Translations under genes and position numbers: made by a program | Notes under the pieces: generated by a model | Database searches by the model: none | Told to the model about the DNA's origin: nothing | The model's input: only the letters and a program-made list of their open reading frames with translations | From: Adiantum capillus-veneris | Lineage: Eukaryota > Streptophyta > Polypodiopsida > Polypodiales > Pteridaceae | DNA length: 64,000 bases | Direction: 5' to 3' | NCBI GenBank assembly: GCA_014529385.2 | Contig: CM043960.1 | Span: forward strand, 76,779,910-76,843,909 | Shown: positions 1 to 11,176 of the stretch, piece after piece | Position numbering within the stretch: position 1 is the stretch's first letter | Layout: every line of letters begins with the position of its first letter

Positions 1-114
1 AAAAGCACATACCTATATCTTAACACTTGTTCCCGTTTATTCTCCCACATTAAGTGATCAATTTAATATGAGAAAATCATTTGGGTTAGTTAGATATTAG
101 ATTTTATGACATTA
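1..114 (-). repeat. Element A 3' LTR, cut by the window edge
   Basis: This stretch matches the 5' end of the LTR of element B (from 12023, reverse complement) and part of the LTR at 5666-7250. The inner boundary is placed where similarity to the B LTR start stops. The terminal dinucleotide reads TA on the plus strand where CA is expected. Next to it is the purine-rich strand-priming run of the element (pyrimidine-rich on the plus strand). Confidence 0.85.
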
Positions 115-468
115 CCTCTCTCTTGAAATCATAGTCGTCCTCGACTATGAGGTAGAAGAGATAAAGTCTTAGTCATTAGTCAATCGTACTTAGCGGGTAA
201 AGGATCCCTTTTTACCCTACGGCATCTTTCCAAGATGGATGACTAATCCATTTGGTGCTTGGGAGACATAGCTGCCGCAAGGATGTCTGCTCTTTAGTCC
301 ATTTCATTCCCAAAGTAGAGTGACAAATTCTACTTGGTGTTTGAGAGACGTCGTCATCACAAACATGATTCTAAGCATGCATACTAGTTAAATTTGTGCA
401 CAATTAAAAAGAGGACTAGTCATATAAGACAAAAACATGAGTTATTTAAAAGAAATTTGTACATTTGC

Positions 469-3400
469 TTACTCTAATGTAGCATTGTAAGCATTGACAA
501 GGTTCATACTATCCTTAAGTTGTACTCCTTGCATCCATTTAGCATCTTCAAAAGGATAATTTTTGAACTTAATAAGATATCGTCGGATAATCTTACCATG
601 TCGTAGTACCTTGTCTTCATGCCGAAGGATAGCTTCGGGTTGTAGCACCTCTTCTTGGTCTTCAACTTCGGGAGGGTCTTCAATAATTGGTTCAATTGGT
701 GGCTCTCCTTTGTAGGGCTTAAGTAAGCTTACATGAAAGGCATTGTGTATAAGCCAATGGTTGGGCAACTTGAGTTGATAAGCCGTCTCATTGATAGGCT
801 TCAAGATTTGGAAAGGACTATAGTATCTTTTTGCTAGTTTAGCATAATACTTTTGATGGCCCGTAGGATTTTTGCCCGTCGTTTGCCTTAATCGAGCCTT
901 AGGAAACTTGAGTAAGACCCAATCATTTTCTTTGAACATTAAGGCTCTTCTGTGCTTATCAGCAACAGCTTTTTGCCTTTGTTGAGAGATGGCTATAGCC
1001 TCCCTAATCTTTTGAAAAGATTCTTGTAGGTCACGGCTATACTCATCGGCGGCGAAGATCTTCCCATGTACTTTCAGTAGCAAGGGACTTTTAGGTCTTC
1101 CTTCTATGATCTCGAAAGGTGCTTTGCCCGTAGAAGTATGTACAGTATTATTGTAGGCATACTCTACTAGCGGTAAATACTTTTCCCATTGTGAGCGTTG
1201 ATCTACTTCGGTAACATAAGTCTTGAGTAGATCGAGTATCGTAAGATTGGCTATCTCACTTTGGCCATCCGTTTGTGGGTGATAGGCCGAAGAGAAATTC
1301 AATCTTGTTCCTAGATTTTCAAAGAGACCTTTCCAGAAATTACTGGTCATTCTAGGATCTCTATCTGACACGATGGATGTGGGTAATCCATGGTGTTTGA
1401 AAATCTGAGATATGAAGAGAGTTGCCATTTGATGTGCCTTAATAGTCTTTTTGACAGGAATAAAATGTGCTTGCTTGTTAAACCTGTCGACTATTGTCCA
1501 TATTCCTGTATTCCCATGGATAGACTTGGGTAATCCAAAGATGAAATCCATGGATATACTCTCCCATGGTGAATTTGGAATAGGCAATGGCTGGAGTAAT
1601 CCAGGTTGCTTCCCTCTATCATACTTGGTCTTTTGGCATACTACACATTTTGAAACATACTCTTGTATGTCCACTTTCATGGTAGGCCAATAGAAATACG
1701 TCTCTACTCCTCGGAGAGTAGGTTGAATACCTCTATGCCCTGCATATGGAGGAGCATGGGATTCATACATAACCTTCTCACGAAGGGAATGGGTAACACA
1801 TAGCCTATTGCCGTGGAGAAGATAACCATCCTGCAAGGTGAATGGTTCCTCTTTCTTCCCCAAAGCAAGGGCTGACATTATGTCTCTAAAGTCAGGGTCA
1901 GTAGCATACTCATCTATCATAGAGGATAGATCATTGTGAGTAGCTATAGACACCGCATTAACTTTTGGTCGTCGTGAAAGTGCATCGGCAACTTGATTGT
2001 GCTTACCAGCTATGTGAGCAATATGGAAATTAAATTGCGAAAGAAAATTTGCCCACCTCATTTGTTTGTCGGAAAGCTTGGTTTGCGTCATGAAATACTT
2101 GAGACTTTGGTGGTCGGTTCATAGGATAAATGGAGTCCCCAATAGGTAGTGCTTCCATGTGTCTAGGGCATGTAGAACAGCTAAAAGCTCTTTCTCATAA
2201 ATGCCCAAGACTCGTTCATCACCATTGAGCCTTCGGCTCTCATATGCTATGGCATGCCCTTCTTGAAGCAAAACCGCTCCAAGGCAATCACCACAAGCAT
2301 CACATTGGACCTCAAATGGCTATGAGAGATCCGGAAGCACGAGGACTGGTTGGGAAGTAAGCTTCTCTTTGAGTTTTTCAAAAGCATTTTGCTCCTTAGC
2401 AGTCCATACAAACTTGACGTTCTTCTTGGTTAAGTCGTGTAGTGGTCCTGCTACTTGAGAGAATTTTGCTATGAAGCGTCTATAGTATGCACACATACCA
2501 ATAAAGCTTCTTAGCTCATGTAGATTCCTTGGGTTAGGCCATGATTTTATTACCTCTAACTTTGATGGATCCATACGAATACCATCGTGAGAGATAATAT
2601 GGCCTAGATATTGAATCTCTTGAAGGAAGAATTCACTTTTCTTTTGGTTGAGAAAAAGTTTGTTCTCCCTCAAGGCTTGAAAAATCACTTGGAGATGTTG
2701 CTTATGTTCCTCCAAAGACTTGGAGTAGATGATGATATCATCGAAGAACACTCCAGTGAATTTTCGATATGGTCTAAAAATTTTCTCCATCAAACGATTG
2801 AACGTAGCTGGTGCATTAGTCAAGCCAAAAGGCATGACTAGATATTCATAAAGACCAAATGTTGTGCGAAACGCGGTCTTTAAGATATCCTCATCCACTA
2901 TCCTTATTTGATGATAGCCACTCTTAAGGTCAATCCTACTGAAGTAGGTAGAGCCTTGTAGCTTATCAAACAGATCTTCTACCCGAGGTACGAGAAATCT
3001 GTTTTTGATAGTGATATGGTTTAGTGCTCGATAGTCCACACACATACGGTATGTACCATCTTTCTTTTGCACTAAATGGACTGGAGAACAAAAGGGAGAG
3101 GAACTAGCCCTCACCATCCCTTTGTCTACCAGCTCTTGTACTTGCCTCATGATCTCCTCTTGTTGAGCTTGTGAGACTCGATAAGGAGGTTTGTTAGGCG
3201 GTGAGCTTCCTGGAAGGAGCTCAATACGATGGTCATCATCCCCTCGTTTTGGAGGTAGGTCCATAGGGATATCATCGATGAACACATCTCGGAATCCTTT
3301 TAGAAAAGTAGACAAGTCTAACTCTTCTTGATTCCTATCATTTTCATTTGATGAAACATTATTAGCTTTTAGAGACTCTTTGACATAAATCATGTACGCA

Positions 3401-5250
3401 GAAACTGAGCTCTTCATTGATTTATCAAAAGAAAGAGGATTTACAAGTGGAATAGTGCGACCACGCTCACTAGCATCTATATACATGTTCTTTCCCCTGT
3501 AGGTGAAGTAAATTCTCCTTTCAGGAAACTTCATGTTGGCAGCCATGCGATCAAACCATGGTGCCCCTAGGATAACATCCTGATGTTGGAGGGGAGAGAT
3601 GAAGAAGTCTTCTTTGTCGACATAGCTTTGGACATGAAGCCTCAACTTCTCAATCAAGGGAGTAACGGAGGCTTGTTGTCCCTTGAAAGCTGCATCAGCT
3701 GTTACTATATCTCCCATCTCAAAAGCTTGAATGCCCAACTTGGTGGCCAACTCTATTGATATGAAGTTGAGAGTAGAGCCAGGGTCAAACAAGATGAAGG
3801 CATCATGCTCTCTTACCTTTCCCCAAGCATAGGAGAGTGATGATCCTTTGCAATGAGCATCCTCTTTTGGAGCTTCGATGGTGGAAGCCCTAGGAGTCTC
3901 ATTGCGAGTATTCTTCTTGGGGCAAGAACGATAGCCATGTCCTTGCTTCCCACACTTGAAACACTTATGGTCCTTGCGAAAAGCTTCAAGCTCTTCAGGA
4001 GAGAGTTTGTTTTTACCTTTGTAAACTCCCTTCTCCTTGGACCGATTTTTGTTGTTGTTGTTGGAAGTGCCTTGGGAATTATTTTGAGCATTGGATTTCC
4101 CCTTTGCATCATTTTTATCTTTGTTTTCCATGGGCTTGACATTACGTCTAGCCCCTTGATGGAAATTGATGCGTGAAGCAACCATGGTGTGGTGGACTAC
4201 TTCGGTAATAGTACCGGGCCCTTGAGAGTTGATATATTCGGCCATCTCTTCAGGTAATCCCGCACAGAATTGTTGTCTTTGCTCGGCAAAGTCTATCTTT
4301 TGAAAGACAGTAGCTTTGAGATGTAAATCCCAAAACTTATCTACATACTTGTTGATAGACTCATGAGAGAGGAGCTTCAAGCCGCGCCATTCGGTAAGAA
4401 CTTTATCTTTAGTATCGCTTGGAAGAAATTGCTTCATGATGGAAACTCGTAGAGTTTTCCATGTCTTTGGGGCTTCTCCATTGCCACGAAGGCTAGCCCA
4501 CCATTGACGAGCTGATTTTTGGAAGTGCATAGCTACATGGCGTAGCTTGGAGGACTCTGTGAAGCCCTCGTCCCCAAAGGCCGCATCAAATTGCTGGATG
4601 AAGGCCAACACTTTGTCGGTAGCACCAAAGGTGCCATCGTAGGTGAGAAAAGAGATACTCTTTCCTCCCTCCTTGAACTTCTTTAGCTTTTGTGACCTTC
4701 GCCATGCAGGAAATGATTTGTGATGCCCTCCCCTCTTGTATTCTCTAGGAGAATAGCCATAACTTTCATCGGAAGAGAAGGAAGGTGAAGAAGAAGGAGA
4801 AGAGGGTGACCTCTTCCTAGCCCTTTTCTTCCTTTGTTTCCTCTCTTGCCTTTGAGAGTGATGAGGAGAAGGACTATGGGTTGCTCTTTTCCTCTTGGGA
4901 GGAGTAGGTGATCGTCTAGACCGCCTTCTTCGTGGAGCCACATCTTCAGAAGAACTTAGACTTTCATTGCTTTCTTTCTCTTTGGATTCCTCCTCTCGAA
5001 TGGGAGAGAGTCTTCTTTTGGGGGTCTCTTCAAGAGGCCTCCTAAGCTCTCTCTCCTCTTGGAGAGGAAGGGAAATTCCATAGGCACGAAGTTGTTGAGT
5101 AACTTCGGCTTGCAAGGTAGGGTTGCCCATAGCTTGTTGCAACCTAGTCACAAGATAATTCACAAACATGGGAGCATCATCATTAGCACCTTCATGTGCA
5201 AAATCAAAGCTATCAATGTTCATTCTACTCTCTTGATTATTGTCAGCCAT
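469..5250 (-). pseudogene. Element A gag-pol coding region (fossil)
   Basis: Approximate plus-strand positions of the parts follow. The gag N-terminus is at 5250, with an Arg/Ser-rich basic stretch around 4760-4950 and a conserved gag core around 4200-4640. A CCHC zinc knuckle (CFKCGKQGHGYRSC) lies near 3919-3960. The protease has the motif FDPGS near 3775-3790. RT has CVDYRAL near 3030 and FFDDIIIYS near 2730. RNase H is around 2000-2340. Integrase has an HHCC finger (HRGIQ...CVVCQ) near 1630-1740 and the catalytic-core motifs MDFIFGLP and HPQTDGQSE. The C-terminal chromodomain-like stretch YLIKFKNYP...AKWM is near 520-570. Such tails direct integration to particular chromatin in chromoviruses. 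The start was chosen as the first Met after the leader, shared with element B. The region is not fully open and has about one or two breaks. Confidence 0.92.
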
Positions 5251-5652
5251 GTTAACAAAATTTTATGTATGTACTTAGTGTATGCTTTGGCAATTCAAAA
5301 CCTTAGTTGCCACTCCTCTTAGCCTTTGAAAATCGGCTCTTAAGTATCTACACCCACGGCTCAAAGTGGTTAATTATAGAGAGTAGAGGAGTAGGTCTAA
5401 CATAGCAGAGTTGCCAAGGGCTAGCTCCTTTCGGACTTCTTATGGCTCAATAATGGTAAAGCCGTAGGCAAGTCTAAAAAGACTCCATTATTAAGTCCAA
5501 AGCTCCCGAGGTGTGCACCATCCCCCACATAGTGGGCTTAACAAAACCGGTATTAGATCCCAGTTCCACTTACTCTATTATAATTAACAACATCAACCAT
5601 TTATAGGCTACTTAAGGACCTCTCTTCTTAAGCAAGAAAAGAGAAACCAAAT

Positions 5653-5664
5653 GCTCTGATACCA
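5653..5664 (-). other. Element A primer-binding site (tRNA-iMet type)
   Basis: The minus strand reads TGGTATCAGAGC, the standard plant complement to the 3' end of initiator methionine tRNA. It lies one base inside the LTR boundary, which ends in CA on the minus strand. This fixes the inner edge of the 5' LTR at 5666. Confidence 0.93.
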
Positions 5665-5665
5665 A

Positions 5666-7250
5666 TGTAATGGAATTTGCCTATTCAATTTGAGAATAGC
5701 GGAATTTAATGAGAGTACTTTCAAGAAATGATTTTGTGAGCATAGCGGGTATACATAATTGAAGATAGCAACATAATCATAGCAATTAGTTAACTTGGCA
5801 TAGACAATACTTTTGCAAGAGAGAGAGTTTAGAGAACATGACAACAATTGAGGACCGGATTTATGTGGAGCCGGTCCCCCCTCCAATAGGCATTTGTATT
5901 ATGATTTCTCCCATAAAGAGAGACTTGTTACAATACAGTCTTTGTGTTCCTTGTGACCTAGGTGATGCCATGAAGATGGAAGGCTTCATGCACCACAAAC
6001 ATAACATAAACTTGAAGAAAGCTTTAACTATCCCAAGCCTCAGTCCCAAGACCTCAAACACCTTCGAAGGTGGAGAGAGCTAGCAGGGAATGAGGGTAGG
6101 GAAGAGGAAGAAGAAACATTTCGTAGGAGAAAGGATTAGTTCCTCACTTATCATACTCTTGTTGCTAGCATACATAATAGCATAGTAATGAAGAAGAAGG
6201 AGATGGCAAGCTTAAGCATTGAAGCATGGCTCTTGGTTGGATTTGCACTCCATAGCCAACAGTGTTGGTGTAGGCTCTCAACCTCTACTTGCTTGGAGAG
6301 GGAGCTCTTGCACTTTGCATATCACACAATGAGAGTGCTTGTGAGTGTGTGTGGGTGAGTATACCCCCTAGGCACCCCCCTAGCTTGCTTGGGTCGACCC
6401 CCCCTTGTAGCTCATGCCTGAAGCTCATTGGACCCCTCCAGGCCTAGCCAATCACAAGCAGGAGCCATTACAAGCAACATGGGTAGCCTTGGGACAAGTG
6501 TCCCCCTTTCCCCTTTGAGAGAGAGGACTTGATAAATGCTAAAACAATTAGATAATTCATGTAATTTATCATTGGACCCCTTTGAAGCCTAGCCAATAGG
6601 CTTCAAGCAACACATGAAGGTAACATGGGTAGGGGCCTGACATGTGTCCTTGCTGCCTCTTCAAGATGGGCTTCACTTGTGTGTGTGAGTGGGTGTTCTC
6701 TCTCTAGGCCCTAGGAAAAGGGCTCGCCCCCCCTCTTGTAGGAATGCTTTTGACTTTTAGGTGATCAAGCACCTTACTCACCAAGCATGACAAAGCACTT
6801 GAACTAGGGGGGGTTCCCACAAGCATCTCAGGCAAGCTTCTCAAGGCACCTCAAGTACTTTAATCATGCAGCAAGTCAAGCACCTCAAGCATGGAGCCAA
6901 TCAAGCACCTCAAGCATCTTAATCAAGCACCTCAAGCATGAAAAACACCTCAAGCATGACAAGCACCTCAAGCAGGACAAGCACCTCGAGCTTGGGCCGG
7001 GTTCCCACCTCAAGCTCAGCCCTAGCTTACTTAAGGTCAAAAGGACTTTTACACACATTTATTGGAGGTCTTCAATGAAGCTAACCCTAAGGTCTTATGC
7101 TCCATTGGTTAGCCTTGCTCTTTGATAGACCATCTCCCTTTTGGGCCCCTTTACATTGGCCCCGTGTTGAGATAGATCTAAAAGCAGATACCTATATCTT
7201 AACACTTGTTCCCGTTTATTCTCCCACATTAAGTGATCAATTTAATATGA
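5666..7250 (-). repeat. Element A 5' LTR, outer end missing
   Basis: About 1585 bp, near-identical to the complete LTR of element B (12023-13650, 1628 bp) in inverted orientation. The outermost 40 or so bases are missing and replaced at 7251 by a family C LTR fragment. It contains a run of degenerate CACCTCAAGCATG-like repeats around 6829-7015. The open frames inside it (for example 5861-6061) also occur in B and look like chance frames in an LTR. Confidence 0.92.
6829..7015. repeat. Degenerate minisatellite in the A LTR
   Basis: Roughly ten imperfect copies of a 13- to 17-bp unit related to AAGCACCTCAAGCATG. Spacing varies and interruptions are present. The same array lies in the B LTR on the opposite strand at about 12305-12490, so it is a family-wide LTR feature. 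Confidence 0.85.
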
Positions 7251-7579
7251 GCTTGTCCACGGACACATAGGGTTGGATGTGTCACGTGACATCCTCTCCT
7301 TTTCGAAGTGAGGTACTGGTACCGAACTATATGGCGTCGAGGGAGATCGCCAATAACATTTGGAATCTTGGAAGGGACTCTTCGCCGGCGTACTCTGATG
7401 TGTGGGTCGTGCGGTACTTGAACTTCATAAAGGTCTGCAACGCTTGCTTCTTTGGCGCCGAAAGCGATACAAAGTCTTTTGTGGCTCCTTCAATGCTTCA
7501 ACTTCGTCGAGAGTCATTCTTCTTTCTCCTTCAAGAATCTCCATTTACAACACAAAACCATAAACATGCCTATTCCATG
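7251..7579 (-). mobile_element. C1: 3' end of a family C LTR element
   Basis: Minus-strand fragment. Positions 7251-7291 are the first 41 bases of a family C LTR, including the terminal palindrome TGTCACGTGACA. Positions 7292-7579 match the end of the family C internal region, including the purine-rich run directly before the LTR; compare element C5 at about 51300-51589. The LTR is cut at 7251 where it meets the cut LTR of element A. The internal part ends at a 39-bp repeat that recurs at 15326, exactly where the C2 internal region stops, so C1 and C2 may be two halves of one element. Confidence 0.85.
7541..7579. repeat. 39-bp direct repeat, left copy
   Basis: A perfect 39-base match to 15326-15364 in the same orientation. 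The repeat is family C internal sequence. The two copies bracket the 7.7-kb rearranged block that contains C6 and element B. A shorter, one-mismatch partial copy is at 15291-15320. Confidence 0.93.
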
Positions 7580-8589
7580 ATGAGCATGATGATTTGAATG
7601 ACAATGATAAGCATGATGATTTGCATGCCCAGACACTTAGTGAAGATGCATATCCTCTGGTTGCACACAGCATGATCATAAGCATTCCCATCAAAATCCA
7701 TCAAAATCCTTAAGGGGAATTTTCCAATGCATTTATAGCCTATTTTACCTATTTTTGACATTTTTCACTTATTATTTTTAAGTGACTTTTGTTGGAAAGT
7801 AGATAGGGCAAATTGAGTAAGTTTGTATATAAGCAAACCTAGCGCTAGCACTTTCTGGTAGAAGAGGCAACAGGAGCCAAGCTCAATAGGCAACTTCTCA
7901 AGCAAGAACCTTGGTGGTTTCCCCTCCAAGCAAGAGCCATCCCTAGCGTTTTCAGCATTTGCATCACCGCCGGCAATCTGCAAACACCAGCGTTTTCAGC
8001 CCTTGCCATCGCCAACAGATCCCCCATGCCTAGCGTTTTTGGTCCTAGCAAGAACAGCCTCAGATTTCAGCCTTTGGACCATTGCAGAAGGTGATTTTCA
8101 GCCATAAAAGACCATCAGTTTCAGCCCTACAGTAGATGCAGATTTTCAGCCCTAAAGACCAGCAGAATCAGCGTTTTCCTTAGCGTTTTTGGCAACAGCA
8201 GATTTCAGCCCATAGCGTTTTTGGACAGCAGATAAAAGATTGCAGATTTCAGCCCTTAGGTCGGTTTCGCCATCCCCGTCGTCATCGCCGACATAGCCTA
8301 GACTTGCATCAGTCCCATGCATTCAGTTTGTAACAGTTTGTGCAATCATAAGTAGTCCACTCTCGCCGAGAGTGGGGCCTTTGGAGGAGGGTTTTACAAC
8401 GTCTCTGATGTCGTATCTCTCTTCTCTCTCTATCTCTCAGTCTCATACACTTGCACGCACAGTGTCCATTCACTTTGTTTGTGATCATATCATTCTCTCA
8501 TTAAGAACGGAAGGCTCTACCTTCCATAAGCACAGTTCGGAGCACTCATCTTGAGCAAAGTGCAAACATTCATTCCGCTGCACCTTACA
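7580..8589 (+). mobile_element. Family C fragment in plus orientation: internal scrap plus 5'-truncated LTR
   Basis: Positions 7580-7627 are a scrap of the His/Asp-repeat coding part of family C, in the opposite orientation to the neighbouring C1. It joins at a shared GCATG to about 960 bp of family C LTR that lacks its first 115 or so bases and ends in CA at 8589. The LTR then abuts internal sequence of C6 on the other strand. There is no gene here. The small open frames at 7765-8051 are LTR sequence rich in AGCGTTTT modules. Confidence 0.82.
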
Positions 8590-8641
8590 CGCACAATGCG
8601 TGCTAACAAATCATTCGAACACATAGTACTTCCTGTGGGGA

Positions 8642-9430
8642 TTATTTGGACCTAGGCTCGAGAGCCAAGATCAGTTCTTCCTGTTTGATCGAATCTTCCT
8701 GTGGGGGTTCTGTAGACCTCGACTCGAGAGCCAAGATCGGTTCTTCGTGATTGATCGAATCTGCAATGAGGTTAGCTTCACTAGAAAGAGTATCAACTAA
8801 ACTATCATCCTTGTGAACAATCACAGCTCATGCTTGTGAGAAATCCCATCTTGATCATCATGCAAAGCATCATGCTTGTCATTGTCATTCAAATCATCAT
8901 GCTTATCATTGTCAAGCAATTCATCATGCTTATCATTAGGCAAATCCTGTGTGTCATGCTTTGGAGAAGAAGAGACTGAGAGAGTCTCCTTCTCCTGATT
9001 CTGTTCAAACTGCCCCTGCACAATAGAAAAGAGTTGCAAGAACTCTTTCATGTGTTTGTCGCTCTTTTCTTTTCGTGCTTTGTTCTCGCGATCAACTTCT
9101 GCTTGTCTTTCTTTGGCTTCTAATCGTGCTTCACGCTCTATGGTTGCCACTCTGTTTTCGTATTCACAATCTATGGCTACCCTTCGTTCTTCGTTCTTCG
9201 TAGGCCTTTCTTTCTACTTCTCTTTCTGCTTTTCTTTCTTCGCGTTCTAACTTTCTTTCCATAAATAAATGCTTCGACTCCTCCATAAGAGTTAGTGCAA
9301 TCCTTGGCGTAGATAGGGAAGGGGGAGGGTCGGAAAAACCTCCTGGTGGGGAAAATTCTTCTTCGCCTCTCTCATGCTCATCACCTCCAAGCGAAGTATC
9401 CATTCCGCTTCGAGTGATGACCATCCACTG
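8642..9430 (-). pseudogene. C6 family C ORF remnant (charged, His/Asp-rich)
   Basis: The start MDTSLGGDEHERGEEE matches the C5 start at 50057. A Pro-rich stretch (SPPGGFSDPPPS) follows, then a Glu/Arg/Lys/Ala-rich likely coiled coil, then the repeat zone with NDKHD and HDDLNDND units around 8840-8960, then the E-P-I-L-A-L-E motif region. The function is unknown and no known enzyme domain is visible. The frame is broken in a few places. Confidence 0.75.
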
Positions 9431-9901
9431 AAGTCGTGGTTCTTGTGGGTTCTTGTGGTCTTGGGTTCTTAAGTTCACGAGGAACTTGGGTTCTTGGGGG
9501 TCTTGGGTTCTGGCGGTTCTTGAGTTCTTGAGGGTCTTGAGGTTCTTGAGGCGCTTCTTTCACTTGCAATCTGTGTTAGAGAAGGATCTTCTCTTCACCC
9601 GAGTTCTGCTCTTTTCTGCGGGCGCACCCCTTGGCGGCACTGCGCTCACACCAAGGTTGCTTTTTCCCACCTCACGTCAATTGGCCGGGCGCTAAGTGCA
9701 CAGTCCACTCTCAATGAGTGAAAAGAGGCACAAGGGGAGGCTGGACAAGCCCTTCTTTCTTGGGTTTCCTGTCACTCTTCAAAAACACGATTAGGAATCG
9801 ACACGCCCAAGAGGATTTGGGTTACGTGCGACCTCAACAAGAAAAAAAAGATTATGTGGTTCTTGTGGTTCTTTCCTTGAGTTATACACAAAACTACCAA
9901 A

Positions 9902-9913
9902 GCTCTGATACCA
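9902..9913 (-). other. C6 primer-binding site (tRNA-iMet type)
   Basis: The minus strand reads TGGTATCAGAGC, one base inside the LTR end at 9915. The same arrangement is seen in C2 (17029-17040) and C5 (49586-49597). Confidence 0.92.
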
Positions 9914-9914
9914 A

Positions 9915-11176
9915 TGTAAGGTGCAGCGGAAGTGAATGTTGAACTTTGCTCAACATGATGCTCCGAACTGTGCTCAAGGGTTCCTTTTACTTACGGAAGG
10001 GAGAGCCTTCCATTCCCTTAGTGAGTGAGTGCAATGGACACAAACCAAGTGGATAAACACTGTGAATGAAGGTGCTGAGAGTGAGAGATAGAGAGAGAAG
10101 AGAATACGACACTAGAAGAGTTGTCAAACCCTCCTCCGAAGGCCCCACTCTCTATGGCGAGAGCGGTCTACTTATGATTGCACAAATCTCTACAATGCTT
10201 GGACTTGCCGATGATGTCGACGACGATGAGGACGACGAGACGGGCTGAAATCTGAAAATGCTAATGACTGAAATCTGCAAATCTTGTATCTGTTGAATTC
10301 TGACTCTATGTTGGTGACGATGTCGATGACGACGGGACGACGACGACGCGCTGAAAACGCAGATGCTGAAATCTGCGTTTTCCGGGCTGAATCTGCAAAC
10401 TTCGCGAGATCTGACCGTGCGGCGAGGATCTGCTCGAGATCTGACCGTGCGGCGAGGATCTGCTGCAGGAAGGTGAGATCTGCGAGGTTCGGGACTTCTA
10501 CTGTGGGTGCTAACTGCTGAAAACTGAAAACGCTGGTCTTCTTGTTGCCTTGTCGCGTCGGAACTGCAAGAACTTTGAGGTCCAAGCTGATCCAAAAATG
10601 CTAGGGGCTGATCTGGGTTCTTGTTGCAAAAACGTTGGGCATTTTGATGTTCTGCTGCTGCCGGTGTTGCTGCAAGTGCAAAACTCTGGCTGGTTATGCT
10701 CTTGAAGTAAACACTGGCTGGATCTGAAGTGAAAACGCTGGCTTTGCTGTGGGAAGGAAACGCCAAGCTCTTGGGCGTAGTCTTGCTTGAGAAGGTGCCT
10801 GTTGAGCAATGCTCCTGCTGCCTCTTCTGCCAGAAAGTGCTAGCTTTAGTTTGCTTACATATTATCTTAGCAAAATTGCCCTACCTAGTTTCCAACAAAA
10901 GTCACTTAAAAGTAATAAGTGAAAAATGTCAAAAATAGGGAAAATAGGTCTATGCATTGTAAAAATGCTCCTGACGCGTTCTGATGGAAATCTGATGATC
11001 ATGCTGGGTGCAAAAGAGGATATGCATCTAATCTAAGTGTCTGGACATGCACGGTCTGCGAACAGACTCACAAAAGTGCCAGATCACTTCCTATTCTAGA
11101 CTGACTTGACTGAACTGAACCCTGGTCATGCTGTAGCTTGTCCACGGACACATAGGGTTGAATGTGTCACGTGACA
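9915..11176 (-). repeat. C6 5' LTR (complete)
   Basis: 1262 bp. The outer end on the minus strand is the perfect palindrome TGTCACGTGACA at 11165-11176, and the inner end is next to the primer site. The middle has several copies of short modules (AGCGTTTT and TTTCAGCCC types), expanded differently from other C LTRs. Plus-strand frames such as 10284-10520 are not genes. Confidence 0.9.

Larger units (their letters stand above)
1..7250 (-). mobile_element. Element A: Ty3/gypsy chromovirus, minus strand
   Basis: LTR retrotransposon read on the minus strand. The parts seen are a 5' LTR at 5666-7250, an initiator-Met-type primer site at 5653-5664, a leader at 5251-5652, a gag-pol coding region at 469-5250, a 3' untranslated part with a purine-rich run next to the LTR (about 115-130), and a 3' LTR at 1-114 cut by the window edge. 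The domain order gag, protease, RT, RNase H, integrase, chromodomain-like tail defines Ty3/gypsy with integrase after RNase H. The outer end of the 5' LTR is missing at 7250, where it abuts a truncated family C LTR. The coding region looks nearly whole, with about one or two breaks. It is nearly identical to element B at 12023-15267, which suggests recent activity of this family. No target-site duplication can be read because both outer ends are lost. Confidence 0.93.
8590..11176 (-). mobile_element. C6: non-autonomous family C LTR element, 5' half
   Basis: Minus-strand element with a complete 5' LTR at 9915-11176 (1262 bp, outer end TGTCACGTGACA), a tRNA-iMet-type primer site at 9902-9913, a leader, and the family C ORF region. 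The 3' end is lost at 8590, where an LTR fragment in the other orientation begins. No reverse transcriptase, integrase or protease similarity is seen, in line with the other family C copies. Confidence 0.88.

Noticed and set aside
3853-4176. Long antisense open frame opposite gag of element A
   Set aside because: It is a shadow of the Lys/Asn-rich gag frame, with no family similarity. The same applies to antisense frames opposite RT and in the hAT exon at 31208-32086.
4895-5083. Host SR splicing-factor gene near 4.9 kb
   Set aside because: The Arg/Ser-rich stretch is in frame with the gag core, zinc knuckle and pol of element A, and recurs in element B.
5838-6083. Small ORFs in the A and B LTRs with identical translations
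   Set aside because: Identity reflects the near-identical LTR DNA. There is no start context, domain or codon bias to support a gene.
6829-7015. Regular short repeats suggesting a CRISPR array
   Set aside because: Unit and spacer lengths vary, there are no unique spacers, no cas genes occur, and the array is inside a plant LTR that recurs at 12305-12490.
10152-10766. A 204-residue Ser/Arg-rich frame near 10.5 kb
   Set aside because: It lies wholly inside the C6 LTR, is made of the LTR repeat modules, and is not conserved in the other family C LTRs.
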